Positions 8,899-17,440 of a stretch of 64,000 nucleotides of DNA are shown here, one piece after another (positions within the stretch are counted from its first letter, which is position 1; every line of letters begins with the position of its first letter). The notes beneath the pieces were generated by a model, which was given only the letters and a program-made list of their open reading frames with translations, was not told where the DNA came from and searched no databases. The translations under genes were made by a program, and so were the position numbers. The stretch comes from Hylemonella sp. (GTDB taxonomy: Bacteria > Pseudomonadota > Gammaproteobacteria > Burkholderiales > Burkholderiaceae_C): positions 83,965-147,964 of the forward strand of contig JAUYQZ010000014.1 in assembly GCA_030695415.1 (NCBI GenBank). Reading direction: 5' to 3'.

Positions 8899-10113
8899 AT
8901 GCCCGGAACCCGCATCGCAGGACTCGCTGCGATCTGCCTCGCGGGCATGATCGCGGGCTTCCCGCCCGCCAGAGCCGCCGCTGCACTCGTCAACGATCGC
9001 GAACTGGACGCCTCCAGCCTGTCCATGCTGGCTTCATTCGGTCCGTGGCCGCCGAAGATCGAGCGCGATACATCCAACCCTTACTCTGGCAACGCCCGGG
9101 CGATCCGCCTGGGGCAGCGCCTGTTCGCCGATCCGGGCCTCTCGGGTTCTGCCCGGATCAGTTGTGCCAGTTGCCACCAGCCAGGTCGCCACTTCACGGA
9201 CGGTTCGCCTTTGAGTCTGGCGGGCCGGGAGCCGCGCCGCCACACGCCCTCGCTCATGGACGCGCGCTTCCAGCGCTGGTTCGGCTGGGCCGGATCGAAC
9301 GACAGCCTGTGGGCTGCCAGCCTGCAGCCTTTCCTGGATGCCAACGAGATGGGGCCGGAGCGCATGGCCCCCCGCTACCTCAAGGCCTCCCCAGGCCTCT
9401 GGGCCGACTACCTGCGCGTTGTGGGTGCACGCCAAGCCGCCCGGGATGAGACCGGGCTGCTTGTCGATATGGCGAAGATACTGGCGGCCTTCCAGGAAAC
9501 CCTGGTCAGCCCCCGGACACCCTTCGACGCCTACCGGGACGCCGTCCTGGCCGGTGATGGCCAGGCCGCCGCCCCTTATCCCCTGCAGGCCGTGCGCGGC
9601 TACAAGCTCTTCGTGGGCAAGGCCAGGTGCGTCATCTGCCACAGCGGACCGACCTTCTCCCACCAGGAGTTCGACAAAGTGGGCATCCCGGTTCGCACCG
9701 GCACCGGTCTGATGGATGGTGGGCGATACGACGGTGCCAAATCGCTGCTGGCCAGTCGCTTCAATGCGCTGCGGGAGCATGCCGCGGGAGTCCGACGTGA
9801 GCGGGTCGAACTGACGCGCCACGCCAGCACAGGCGTGGACATGCTGGGGCTGTTTCGCGTGCCTGGCCTTCGGGGCCTCAGCAAAACCGCCCCCTACATG
9901 CACAACGGCAGCCTGTCGTCGCTGCCCGAGGTCGTGCAACACTATTCGACGCTGGACGAGGTCCGCATCGCCATGGCCTCGCCCCACGCGCACAATGACC
10001 TGGACATCACGGCCAGGCCCCCTGCATCGACTTTCTTCTCGGAGCCCCTGCATCTGACACCGCAGGAGATCCAGGACCTCGTCTCTTTCCTGGAAACCTT
10101 GTCCCCGCCTTAG
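8899..10113 (+). CDS. Di-heme cytochrome c peroxidase / MauG-family enzyme
   Basis: 404 residues with a signal peptide (MPGTRIAGLAAICLAGMIAG). Two covalent heme sites are visible: CASCH at residues 89-93 and CVICH at 244-248. The segment TAPYMHNGSLSSLPEVV near the C-terminus is typical of the bacterial cytochrome c peroxidase/MauG superfamily. Members reduce hydrogen peroxide or, in MauG and MbnH, oxidise tryptophans of a partner protein. Nothing in the sequence decides between these. The two exported neighbours upstream make a substrate-modifying role worth considering. Cytochrome c maturation would occur in the periplasm. Confidence 0.88.
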   Translation: MPGTRIAGLAAICLAGMIAGFPPARAAAALVNDRELDASSLSMLASFGPWPPKIERDTSNPYSGNARAIRLGQRLFADPGLSGSARISCASCHQPGRHFTDGSPLSLAGREPRRHTPSLMDARFQRWFGWAGSNDSLWAASLQPFLDANEMGPERMAPRYLKASPGLWADYLRVVGARQAARDETGLLVDMAKILAAFQETLVSPRTPFDAYRDAVLAGDGQAAAPYPLQAVRGYKLFVGKARCVICHSGPTFSHQEFDKVGIPVRTGTGLMDGGRYDGAKSLLASRFNALREHAAGVRRERVELTRHASTGVDMLGLFRVPGLRGLSKTAPYMHNGSLSSLPEVVQHYSTLDEVRIAMASPHAHNDLDITARPPASTFFSEPLHLTPQEIQDLVSFLETLSPP

Positions 10114-10188
10114 GACCGGTGCTCAGAACCCGCTCCACGAGGTCACGACACAGACCTGGCAGCCCCCCAAAAATTGCCAGGACAAAGA

Positions 10189-10224
10189 AAAACGCCCTAG
10201 AGGCGTTAACCTCTAAGGCGTTTT
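10189..10224. terminator. Bidirectional intrinsic terminator
   Basis: AAAACGCC pairs with GGCGTTTT, then after one C/A mismatch TAGAGG pairs with CCTCTA around a 6-base loop. The A run on one side and T run on the other allow use from both strands. It separates the peroxidase gene (plus) from tRNA-Arg (minus), which converge here. The remaining part of the 10114-10494 gap holds the tRNA and the upstream region of the binding-protein gene. Confidence 0.85.
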
Positions 10225-10239
10225 CTAGAACCGAGATTC

Positions 10240-10316
10240 TGGTGCGGCTGGCAGGAATTGAACCCACGACCCCTTGGTTCGTAGCCAAGTACTCTATCCA
10301 ACTGAGCTACAGCCGC
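10240..10316 (-). tRNA. tRNA-Arg (anticodon ACG)
   Basis: 77 bases including an encoded CCA (complement of 10240-10242). The acceptor GCGGCTG pairs with CAGCCGC, the discriminator is A, and the anticodon stem CTTGG/CCAAG frames the loop CTACGAA with anticodon ACG (complement of 10280-10282), normally modified to ICG. The T loop TTCAATT is standard. A strong cloverleaf by eye. Confidence 0.95.
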
Positions 10317-10494
10317 TAAGAAAGCGATGATAGCATGACTTTCTGATATCGTCCCGCCATCCGGAACCGGGCCCGCGGGGCGAAGGGCAAACCGTCGCGA
10401 TGACCGGACAGGGCTGTCTGTATCAGGCAACCCTTGCACTTTGCCGCTTCAAGATAGATTATCCTACCGCCAAAGCAATCACGGAGACAAGACA

Positions 10495-11703
10495 ATGCAT
10501 GCAACCCGTCTGGCAGGCCTTCTCGCTTTCATCGGTCTGAGCCTGGGTAGCGCCCCGCTGCAGGCTCAGACTGCAGCGGCCCAGCCCATCCGCCTCGGCA
10601 TCATCTTTCCTCTCACCGGCGGTTCTGCCGACATGGGCAACAGCGCCCTGATCGGCGCACAGGTGGCTGTCAGCGAAATCAACCAGGTCGGGGGCTATCT
10701 CGGCCGGCCGCTTGAACTGGTGGTGCGCGACGACGAAGCCAACAACGACATCGGGCTCAAGCACGCCCAGGACCTGGTACTCAAGGAAAAGGTGGTGGCC
10801 ACCATCGGCTTTTGCAACAGTGGCGTGGCCATGAGGGCGCTGGACGTCTTCCAGAACAACCAGCATCCCCTGATCGTGCCCTGTGCCACGGGCACGGCCA
10901 TCACCGCCAAATACCCCGCCGCCCAGAGCTTCATCTTCCGCACCGCGGCCCCGGACCAATACCAGACCCAGTTCCTGGTGGACGAAGTCGTCAAGCGCGG
11001 CCTGACCAAGGTGGCCCTGCTGGTGGACACATCCGGCTATGGCGATGCGGGCCTGAAGGACCTGGAAGCCGCACTGGGCCGTGCGGGCCTCAAACCCCAG
11101 GCCGTGGTGCGTTTCAAGGTGGGCGTGAAGTCGCTGGAAGAGGAGATGAAGGAGCTGCGTAACTCGGGCGCCGACTCCTTGATCGGCTGGACGGTCGGCC
11201 CTGAACAGGGCGTGCTCTCTGCCGCCCGCGTTGCAGCAGGCTGGAAGGTGCCGCAGTTCGGCCCCTGGGGCCTGTCGCATGCCTCCGCCTTCAACAGCTC
11301 GGGGGGCAAGGTAGAGGGCGCGATGATGGTGCAAACCGTATTGCCTAACATCTTCCTGGAACGCAACAGCACTTTCCTGCGTAACTACAGCAAGGTCAAG
11401 AAAGAGCAACCGATCGGCTCCATGATGTCAGCCGCGCAGACCTACGACGCCGTCAACCTGCTGGTGCGCGCCATGTTCGACTCGCGCGGCGACTTCTCCG
11501 GTCCGGCCATGAAGAAAGCGCTGGAGAACCCGAGTGGCATCTACCGCGGCGTGGTGACCACCTACGACCGCCCCTTCTCGGACAAGGATCACGACGCCAT
11601 CTCGCTGAACATGCTGTGGCTGGGCACCTGGCGCAACCAGGAGCGCGGCTATTACTACAAGGAAGACGAGAAGCGCGCCACGGTGATCCGTCGCAAGCAG
11701 TGA
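10495..11703 (+). CDS. ABC transporter substrate-binding protein (branched-chain amino acid type)
   Basis: 402 residues from ATG 10495, chosen because GGAGAC lies upstream and the product then begins with a signal peptide (MHATRLAGLLAFIGLSLGS, mature start after LQAQ). The body is a type I periplasmic binding protein (Leu/Ile/Val family): IRLGIIFPLTGGSADMG, the allosteric-like VVRDDEANNDIG and VALLVDTSGYGDAGLKDLEA. No permease or ATPase gene is near, so it is an orphan binding protein that must use transporter parts encoded elsewhere. The ligand cannot be told from sequence; this family also binds amides, aromatic acids and urea. Confidence 0.88.
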   Translation: MHATRLAGLLAFIGLSLGSAPLQAQTAAAQPIRLGIIFPLTGGSADMGNSALIGAQVAVSEINQVGGYLGRPLELVVRDDEANNDIGLKHAQDLVLKEKVVATIGFCNSGVAMRALDVFQNNQHPLIVPCATGTAITAKYPAAQSFIFRTAAPDQYQTQFLVDEVVKRGLTKVALLVDTSGYGDAGLKDLEAALGRAGLKPQAVVRFKVGVKSLEEEMKELRNSGADSLIGWTVGPEQGVLSAARVAAGWKVPQFGPWGLSHASAFNSSGGKVEGAMMVQTVLPNIFLERNSTFLRNYSKVKKEQPIGSMMSAAQTYDAVNLLVRAMFDSRGDFSGPAMKKALENPSGIYRGVVTTYDRPFSDKDHDAISLNMLWLGTWRNQERGYYYKEDEKRATVIRRKQ

Positions 11704-11724
11704 AGGCCGCCAGGCCAGATGAAA

Positions 11725-11801
<77 letters not shown>

Positions 11802-11872
11802 AACCGAAGGCGTGATTGTAAGAGCCAGAGGCCCGCCCACGCTCCCCATCGGTACGCACAGCCTCCGCGGGA

Positions 11873-12877
11873 CTACTTTTGGTGGCTCAGGGCGTTGCCC
11901 AGCAGCTTGGACGTGATGTCCACGATTTGGATCATGCGCTCATACGGCATGCGCGTGGGGCCGATCACGCCCAGTGTGCCCACCACCTGGCCATCCACCT
12001 CGTAGGGGGCGCTGACCACGGAGAGCTCTTCGAAGGGCACCACCTGGCTTTCGCCGCCAATGAAGATGCGCACGCCCTCAGCCTGGCCGGCGAAGTCCAG
12101 CAGGCGCATGAGCTGCGCCTTCTGCTCGAACAGGTCGAACGCCCGGCGCAGGTGACTCATGTCGCTGGAGAAATCGGAGACAGCCAGCAGGTTACGCTCG
12201 CCGGAGATCACCACCTCGTCCTGCGGCTGCGTCATGGCTTCGGTGCCCACGGTCACCGCGGTCTGCATCAGCTTGGCTATCTCGCCGCGCAGCATGTCGA
12301 CCTCGCCCTGCAGGCGCTCGCGCACCTGCTCCAGCGTCAGGCCCATGTAGTGGGCATTGAGGTAGTTGGACGCTTCCACCAGCTGCGAGAGCGAATAGTC
12401 GGTCTCGGTGAAGATGACGCGGTTCTGCACATCGCCTTCGGGCGAGACCAGGATGACCAGGATGCGCCGCTCCCCCAGACGCAGGAATTCGATGTGGCGA
12501 AACACCGAAGATCGGCGCGGCGACATGACCACGCCGACGAACTGCGACAACGAGGACAGCAGATTGGCAGCGCTGGAGATGACCTTCTGCGGCTCGTCGG
12601 GCGTCAGACTGGGCGCGGTGATCTGCCCGCGCTGGGCGGTGAGCATGGTGTCGACGAAGAGACGATAACCACGCGCGGTGGGTACGCGCCCGGCCGAGGT
12701 GTGGGGGCTGGCAATCAGGCCCAGTTCCTCCAGGTCGGACATCACATTGCGGATGGTCGCCGGGGACAGCTCCAGACCTGAAGCACGCGAGAGCGTACGC
12801 GAGCCAACGGGTTGCCCTTCGGCAATGTAGCGTTCCACCAGCGTTTTGAGCAACAACTTCGCGCGGTCATCGAGCAT
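11873..12877 (-). CDS. hrcA: Heat-inducible transcription repressor HrcA
   Basis: 334-residue repressor of class I heat-shock operons, acting on CIRCE elements. The start [25 protein letters not shown] and the helix-turn-helix part [19 protein letters not shown] are diagnostic, followed by [20 protein letters not shown]. The C-terminal ligand-like domain ([21 protein letters not shown]) is complete. It is divergent from nadK with only 28 bases between the start codons. I see no CIRCE element in the window. Confidence 0.96.
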   Translation of the reverse strand: MLDDRAKLLLKTLVERYIAEGQPVGSRTLSRASGLELSPATIRNVMSDLEELGLIASPHTSAGRVPTARGYRLFVDTMLTAQRGQITAPSLTPDEPQKVISSAANLLSSLSQFVGVVMSPRRSSVFRHIEFLRLGERRILVILVSPEGDVQNRVIFTETDYSLSQLVEASNYLNAHYMGLTLEQVRERLQGEVDMLRGEIAKLMQTAVTVGTEAMTQPQDEVVISGERNLLAVSDFSSDMSHLRRAFDLFEQKAQLMRLLDFAGQAEGVRIFIGGESQVVPFEELSVVSAPYEVDGQVVGTLGVIGPTRMPYERMIQIVDITSKLLGNALSHQK

Positions 12878-12880
12878 GGG

Positions 12881-12894
12881 ATCATTTTAATGAT
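12881..12894. promoter_or_regulatory. Inverted repeat between hrcA and nadK starts
   Basis: ATCATT-TT-AATGAT, a 6-base inverted repeat with a 2-base centre, fills half of the 28-base space between two divergent start codons. It could be an operator or a shared -10-like AT-rich site. No known consensus is matched. Confidence 0.3.
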
Positions 12895-12905
12895 GTAATT
12901 TGAGA

Positions 12906-13808
12906 ATGAACTCCAGATTCCGCCAGGTGGCCCTGATCGGCAAATACCAGACTGTCGCGGGCGGCAGCTCGGGCAGCCGCGCGCACCCGGCGCTGTCCGA
13001 CATCGCTGCCTTCCTGCAGTCGCAGGGTTGCGCCGTGGTGGTGGAGGAGCAGACTGCCACCAATACTGGTCTGGACGGCTACCCGGTGCGGGACCTGACC
13101 GCCATCGGCCAGCAGTGTGACCTGGGCCTGGTGGTGGGCGGCGACGGCACCATGCTGGGCATCGGCCGCAAGCTGGCCAGCTCCGGCGTGCCGCTGATCG
13201 GCATCAACCACGGTCGCCTGGGTTTCATGACCGACATCCCCTTCGGCAGCTTCGAGACCGTGTTGCCGCCCATGCTGCAAGGCGAATACGAAGAGGAAAA
13301 GCGCCAGCTCATGCACGCCCGCGTGCTGCGCCAGGGCAACTGCGTATTCGATACCCTGGCCATGAACGATGTGGTGGTGCACCGCGGCAACTCCGCAGGC
13401 ATGGTGGAACTGCGCGTCGAGGTGGACGGGCACTTCGTGGCCAACCAGCGCGCCGACGGCCTGATCATCGCCAGCCCGACCGGCTCCACGGCGTACTCGC
13501 TGTCGGCGGGCGGCCCCATCCTGCACCCGGCGATCGCCGGCTGGGTGCTGGCGCCGATCGCGCCGCACACCCTCTCCAACCGCCCCATCGTGCTGTCCAG
13601 CCAGTCCGAGGTGGCCATCGAGATCGCCTCGGACCGCGAAGCCATTGCCAACTTCGACATGCAGTCCCTGTCCGCACTGCACCACGGCGACCGCATCATC
13701 GTGCGCCGCTCGGAACACAGCGTGCGTTTCCTGCACCCGCGCGGCTGGAGCTATTTCGACACCCTGCGGCAGAAGCTGCACTGGAACGAAGGGATCACGA
13801 GTTCATGA
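12906..13808 (+). CDS. nadK: NAD kinase
   Basis: Phosphorylates NAD to NADP. The 300-residue protein has the family motif [11 protein letters not shown] near residue 80 (GGDG is the catalytic/binding motif), [12 protein letters not shown], the NE/D-type segment [12 protein letters not shown] and [17 protein letters not shown] chose ATG 12906 ([12 protein letters not shown]); a TTG two codons earlier is less likely. The stop overlaps the recN start in ATGA, so the two are coupled. The order hrcA / nadK-recN is common in betaproteobacteria. Confidence 0.96.
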   Translation: MNSRFRQVALIGKYQTVAGGSSGSRAHPALSDIAAFLQSQGCAVVVEEQTATNTGLDGYPVRDLTAIGQQCDLGLVVGGDGTMLGIGRKLASSGVPLIGINHGRLGFMTDIPFGSFETVLPPMLQGEYEEEKRQLMHARVLRQGNCVFDTLAMNDVVVHRGNSAGMVELRVEVDGHFVANQRADGLIIASPTGSTAYSLSAGGPILHPAIAGWVLAPIAPHTLSNRPIVLSSQSEVAIEIASDREAIANFDMQSLSALHHGDRIIVRRSEHSVRFLHPRGWSYFDTLRQKLHWNEGITSS

Positions 13809-15466
13809 GCCTCAAGCGCATCGTCCTGCGGGATTTCGTCATCATCAGCGAGCTTGAGCTCGAACTCGAGAGCGGCTTCAGCGTGCTGACCGGCGAAACC
13901 GGTGCCGGCAAGTCCATCCTGATCGACGCCCTGCAGCTCGTCACAGGCGCCCGTTCCGACACCGGACTGATCCGCGAAGGAGCCGGCCGCACCGATGTGA
14001 GCGCCGAGTTCGGCGAATGCACGGCCCTGCTCGGCTGGCTGCAGGAAGCCGGCTTCGACCCGGGGTTCGACCCCGGCTTCACCTTGCTGCTGCGGCGCAC
14101 CGTGGACACGCAAGGCAAAAGCCGCGCCTGGATCAACGGCAGCCCGGCCACCGCGACCCAGCTGCGTGAGTTGGGCGAGCGTCTTTTCGACATCCACGGC
14201 CAGCATGCCTGGCAGAGCCTGACGCGAGCCGAGGCCGTGCGCGGCCTCCTCGACGCCTATGCCCAGCTCGACACCAGCGCCCTCACCCAGAGCTGGTTGC
14301 AATGGCGTGAGACCCAGACCACACTGGAGGAAGCCCGCAAGGCCCAGGACACCTTGCAGCGCGAGCGCGAACGCCTGGGCTGGCAGATCGGCGAACTTGA
14401 AAAGCTCGCGCCTCTGGCCGGCGAATGGGAAACCCTCAACACCGACCACAGTCGCCTGGCCCATGCCCAGGCCCTGCTGGATGCTGCCCAGGGCGCGCTC
14501 GACGCGCTCGAAGGCGAGGACGGGGGCGCCTCGCACGCGCTGGGCGGCGCACGCCAGATGCTACAGAATCAGGAGCATCTTGAGCCTGAATTCAGATCGC
14601 TGGTGGAGGTCTTGAACTCCAGCCTGGCGCAGGTGGAAGACAGCGTGCACAGCCTGCGCACCTACTTGCGCCGCACCGACCTGGACCCGGAACGCCTGGC
14701 CGAGCTGGACACGCGGATGACCTCCTGGATGTCGCTGGCGCGCCGTTACAAGCGCCCCCCAGAGGAATTGGCTGGCACGCTGGCCAGCTGGCGCGAAGAG
14801 CTGACCAGGCTCGATGCCGCGGCCGACCTGGCCAGCCTGGAGGCAGCCGAGCAGCAAGCTTCCGCTGCCTACATGAAGGTGGCCCAGGTGGTGTCCAAGG
14901 CCCGCGCCAAGGCGGCGCCCCAACTCGCCCAGGCCATCACCCTGTCCATGCAGGGCCTGGGCATGCAGGGTGGCCGTTTTGAGGTGGCGCTGCACAAGGC
15001 AGAACACCCCCTGCAAAGCGGCCTGGAAGAGGTGGGCTTCCTGGTCGCCGGGCATGCCGGCAGCACGCCGCGCCCGGTGGGCAAGGTGGCTTCGGGGGGC
15101 GAGCTCTCGCGCATCGCTCTGGCCATTGCCGTCACCACCAGCCAGTTGGGCACGGCCCAGACCCTGATCTTCGACGAGGTGGATGCCGGCGTCGGCGGCG
15201 CCGTGGCCGAGACTGTGGGACGCCTCATGAAACAGCTGGGCCGCGACCGCCAGGTCATGGCCGTGACGCACCTGCCGCAGGTCGCGGCCTGCGCCGACCA
15301 CCACCTGGTGGTAGCCAAGCAGCGCCAGGGCGCAGTGACGCTGAGCACGGTGACACCGGTGCAGGGCGAGGCCCGCGTCGCCGAGATCGCACGCATGCTG
15401 GGAGGCGAACGCCTGTCCAGTACCACGATGGCCCACGCCAAGGAAATGCTGCAGTCCGGCAGCTGA
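13805..15466 (+). CDS. recN: DNA repair protein RecN
   Basis: SMC-like ATPase that acts in double-strand break repair. 553 residues: N-terminal Walker [17 protein letters not shown], the RecN segment [14 protein letters not shown], a central coiled coil rich in Arg/Glu/Leu (about 165-370), and C-terminal signature [12 protein letters not shown] with Walker [14 protein letters not shown]. The length matches E. coli RecN. It is translationally coupled to nadK; rapZ follows after 19 bases. Confidence 0.96.
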   Translation: MSLKRIVLRDFVIISELELELESGFSVLTGETGAGKSILIDALQLVTGARSDTGLIREGAGRTDVSAEFGECTALLGWLQEAGFDPGFDPGFTLLLRRTVDTQGKSRAWINGSPATATQLRELGERLFDIHGQHAWQSLTRAEAVRGLLDAYAQLDTSALTQSWLQWRETQTTLEEARKAQDTLQRERERLGWQIGELEKLAPLAGEWETLNTDHSRLAHAQALLDAAQGALDALEGEDGGASHALGGARQMLQNQEHLEPEFRSLVEVLNSSLAQVEDSVHSLRTYLRRTDLDPERLAELDTRMTSWMSLARRYKRPPEELAGTLASWREELTRLDAAADLASLEAAEQQASAAYMKVAQVVSKARAKAAPQLAQAITLSMQGLGMQGGRFEVALHKAEHPLQSGLEEVGFLVAGHAGSTPRPVGKVASGGELSRIALAIAVTTSQLGTAQTLIFDEVDAGVGGAVAETVGRLMKQLGRDRQVMAVTHLPQVAACADHHLVVAKQRQGAVTLSTVTPVQGEARVAEIARMLGGERLSSTTMAHAKEMLQSGS

Positions 15467-15485
15467 ACGGGACGGACGCAAGGCC

Positions 15486-16352
15486 ATGGCCATGGAAATC
15501 GTCCTCATCACCGGCATGTCCGGCTCCGGCAAGTCGGTGGCGCTCAACGCGCTGGAAGACGCCGGTTATTACTGCGTGGACAACCTGCCGCCCGAGCTGC
15601 TGCTGCCTTTCGTGACGCTGGAGCAGCAGCACCAGGCAAGCCGCGTCGCCATTGCCATGGATGTGCGCAGCGCCAGCTCCCTGCCCCAGGTGCCGGCCCT
15701 GCTGGCCACATTGCGACAGCAGGGCATCACGATCCGGCCCTTGTTCCTTGACGCTGCCACCGACACCCTGGTGCGGCGTTACTCCGAGACCCGACGCAAA
15801 CACCCGCTGTCGCAGGCCATGCACGAAGGTGCCGATCTCAACCGCGTGCTGGTGGAGGCCATCGAACTCGAACGTGAGCTGCTGGGGGCCCTGCGCGAAC
15901 AGGCCCACGTGATCGACACCAGCCTGATCCGCCCTTCGCAGCTGCAGGGTTACATCAAGGAAGTGATCCAGCTGCCCGGCAGCCAACTCACCCTGGTCTT
16001 CGAGTCCTTCGCGTACAAGCGGGGCATCCCGGTCGACGCGGATTACGTGTTCGACGTGCGCATGCTGCCCAACCCGCATTACGAACCCGAGTTGCGCCCG
16101 CTGACCGGCCGCGACGAGCCGGTGGCGTCCTTCCTGCGCGCGCAGCCCGAGGCCGGTCTGATGCTGCAACACATTGAGGCTTTTCTGACGCACTGGCTCG
16201 ACGCCATGTCGCAGAACCACCGCAGTTACGTGACGGTGGCCATCGGCTGCACCGGCGGCCAGCACCGCTCGGTCTATCTGGTGGAGGAGCTGGCGCGGCG
16301 TTTTGCCACGCGCTGGGCCACACTGCGCCGCCACCGCGAGATCGGCGGCTGA
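15486..16352 (+). CDS. rapZ: RNase adapter / nucleotide-binding protein RapZ
   Basis: 288-residue P-loop protein of the RapZ/YvcJ family: Walker [21 protein letters not shown] at the start, [11 protein letters not shown] after it, and the C-terminal segment [19 protein letters not shown], which is the family hallmark. In E. coli RapZ guides RNase E to the sRNA GlmZ and so controls GlmS; in many other bacteria only nucleotide binding is known. ATG 15486 or 15492 could start the protein. It converges on mutY with 11 bases between the stops. Confidence 0.94.
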   Translation: MAMEIVLITGMSGSGKSVALNALEDAGYYCVDNLPPELLLPFVTLEQQHQASRVAIAMDVRSASSLPQVPALLATLRQQGITIRPLFLDAATDTLVRRYSETRRKHPLSQAMHEGADLNRVLVEAIELERELLGALREQAHVIDTSLIRPSQLQGYIKEVIQLPGSQLTLVFESFAYKRGIPVDADYVFDVRMLPNPHYEPELRPLTGRDEPVASFLRAQPEAGLMLQHIEAFLTHWLDAMSQNHRSYVTVAIGCTGGQHRSVYLVEELARRFATRWATLRRHREIGG

Positions 16353-16363
16353 TCCAGCCGGGG

Positions 16364-17440
16364 TCAGCCCTGATGCAAGAGCTTGCGCACCGGCGCGGGC
16401 AGACCCAGAGCCGGCCAGGCATCTGCCGCCTGCCAGCCCCCGTTTGTCGAAAGCCTCGTGCGCGCCGGCAATTGCACCCTGACCGGATGCAGATGCAGAT
16501 CCTTGTGCGTCAGCACATGGGTGAAGGGCGGCAGCTCCTGAAGACGATCCCGGCAGGGCTCTGGAACGGCCAGCCTCAAGGCTTCGTAACAGTCGAACAG
16601 TTCCAGGCAGTACAGGCCAGCCCAGACCCCTGGCGTGGGCCGCCGCCGCATCCAGACGGCACCGTCACGGGTCTGCCCCCACAAAAGCCAGAGCGACTGC
16701 GCGCTGCGCTTGAGCTTGCGCGTCTTGACTGGATAGCGTTCCGGCTGGCCCTCACGTCGCGCCGCGCAGATGTCCTTCACTGGGCAGGCCTCACACAGGG
16801 GCTTGCGCGCAAGACACACCGTGGCACCCAGATCCATCACGGCCTGCGTGTAGCGCGGCATGGCGCGCGCCAGGTCGCGCTGCGGCAACAGTTCGGTCGC
16901 CCGAGCCCAGAGGGCGCGCTCGTTGGCACTTACCGCCAGATCGGCAGCGAAGCCCAGGGCGCGCGTGAGCACGCGCTTGACGTTGCCATCCAGGATGGCC
17001 ACCCGCTCGCCGTAGCAGATCGACGCGATGGCGGCGGCCGTGGACGGGCCGATGCCCGGCAGCGTCTGCAGCTGCGCTGACGTGCGGGGAAACTCGCCAC
17101 CATGCGCCTGCATCACCTGAACGGCACAGGCATGCAGGTTGCGCGCGCGGCTGTAGTAACCCAGGCCGCTCCACAAGGCCAGCACGTCGTCGAGGGTCGC
17201 GCTCGCCAGGGCCCGCACATCGGGGCAACGCTGCAGGAAACGTGCGTAATAGTCGCGCACCGTGACCACCTGGGTCTGCTGCAGCATGATCTCGGAAAGC
17301 CAGACGCGGTAGGGATCCTGCGTACCCTGCCACGGAAGGCCTTTGCGGCCATGCCGGGCCTGCCAACGCAGCACCCGCGCGTCCCAATCGGCCGGCACGA
17401 CCAGCGTCGGGCTGGAGGTCGGGCGCAATGGCCGGCTCAC
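16364..17440 (-). CDS. mutY: A/G-specific adenine DNA glycosylase
   Basis: Removes adenine mispaired with 8-oxoguanine. 358 residues: the N-terminal part LPWQGTQDPYRVWLSEIMLQ includes the catalytic Glu, the helix-hairpin-helix LQTLPGIGPSTAAAI is followed by the catalytic Asp in VAILDGNVKRVL, and the four-cysteine 4Fe-4S cluster is in CLARKPLCEACPVKDIC. A C-terminal NUDIX-like domain recognises 8-oxoG. The start overlaps the stop of the dynamin-like gene in ATGA, and mutM lies just upstream of that gene, so both oxidised-guanine glycosylases are in one cluster. Confidence 0.96.
   Translation of the reverse strand: MSRPLRPTSSPTLVVPADWDARVLRWQARHGRKGLPWQGTQDPYRVWLSEIMLQQTQVVTVRDYYARFLQRCPDVRALASATLDDVLALWSGLGYYSRARNLHACAVQVMQAHGGEFPRTSAQLQTLPGIGPSTAAAIASICYGERVAILDGNVKRVLTRALGFAADLAVSANERALWARATELLPQRDLARAMPRYTQAVMDLGATVCLARKPLCEACPVKDICAARREGQPERYPVKTRKLKRSAQSLWLLWGQTRDGAVWMRRRPTPGVWAGLYCLELFDCYEALRLAVPEPCRDRLQELPPFTHVLTHKDLHLHPVRVQLPARTRLSTNGGWQAADAWPALGLPAPVRKLLHQG

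Noticed and set aside
11873-12905. A CIRCE heat-shock operator near hrcA
   Set aside because: No TTAGCACTC-N9-GAGTGCTAA pattern was seen; only a different short palindrome is present.
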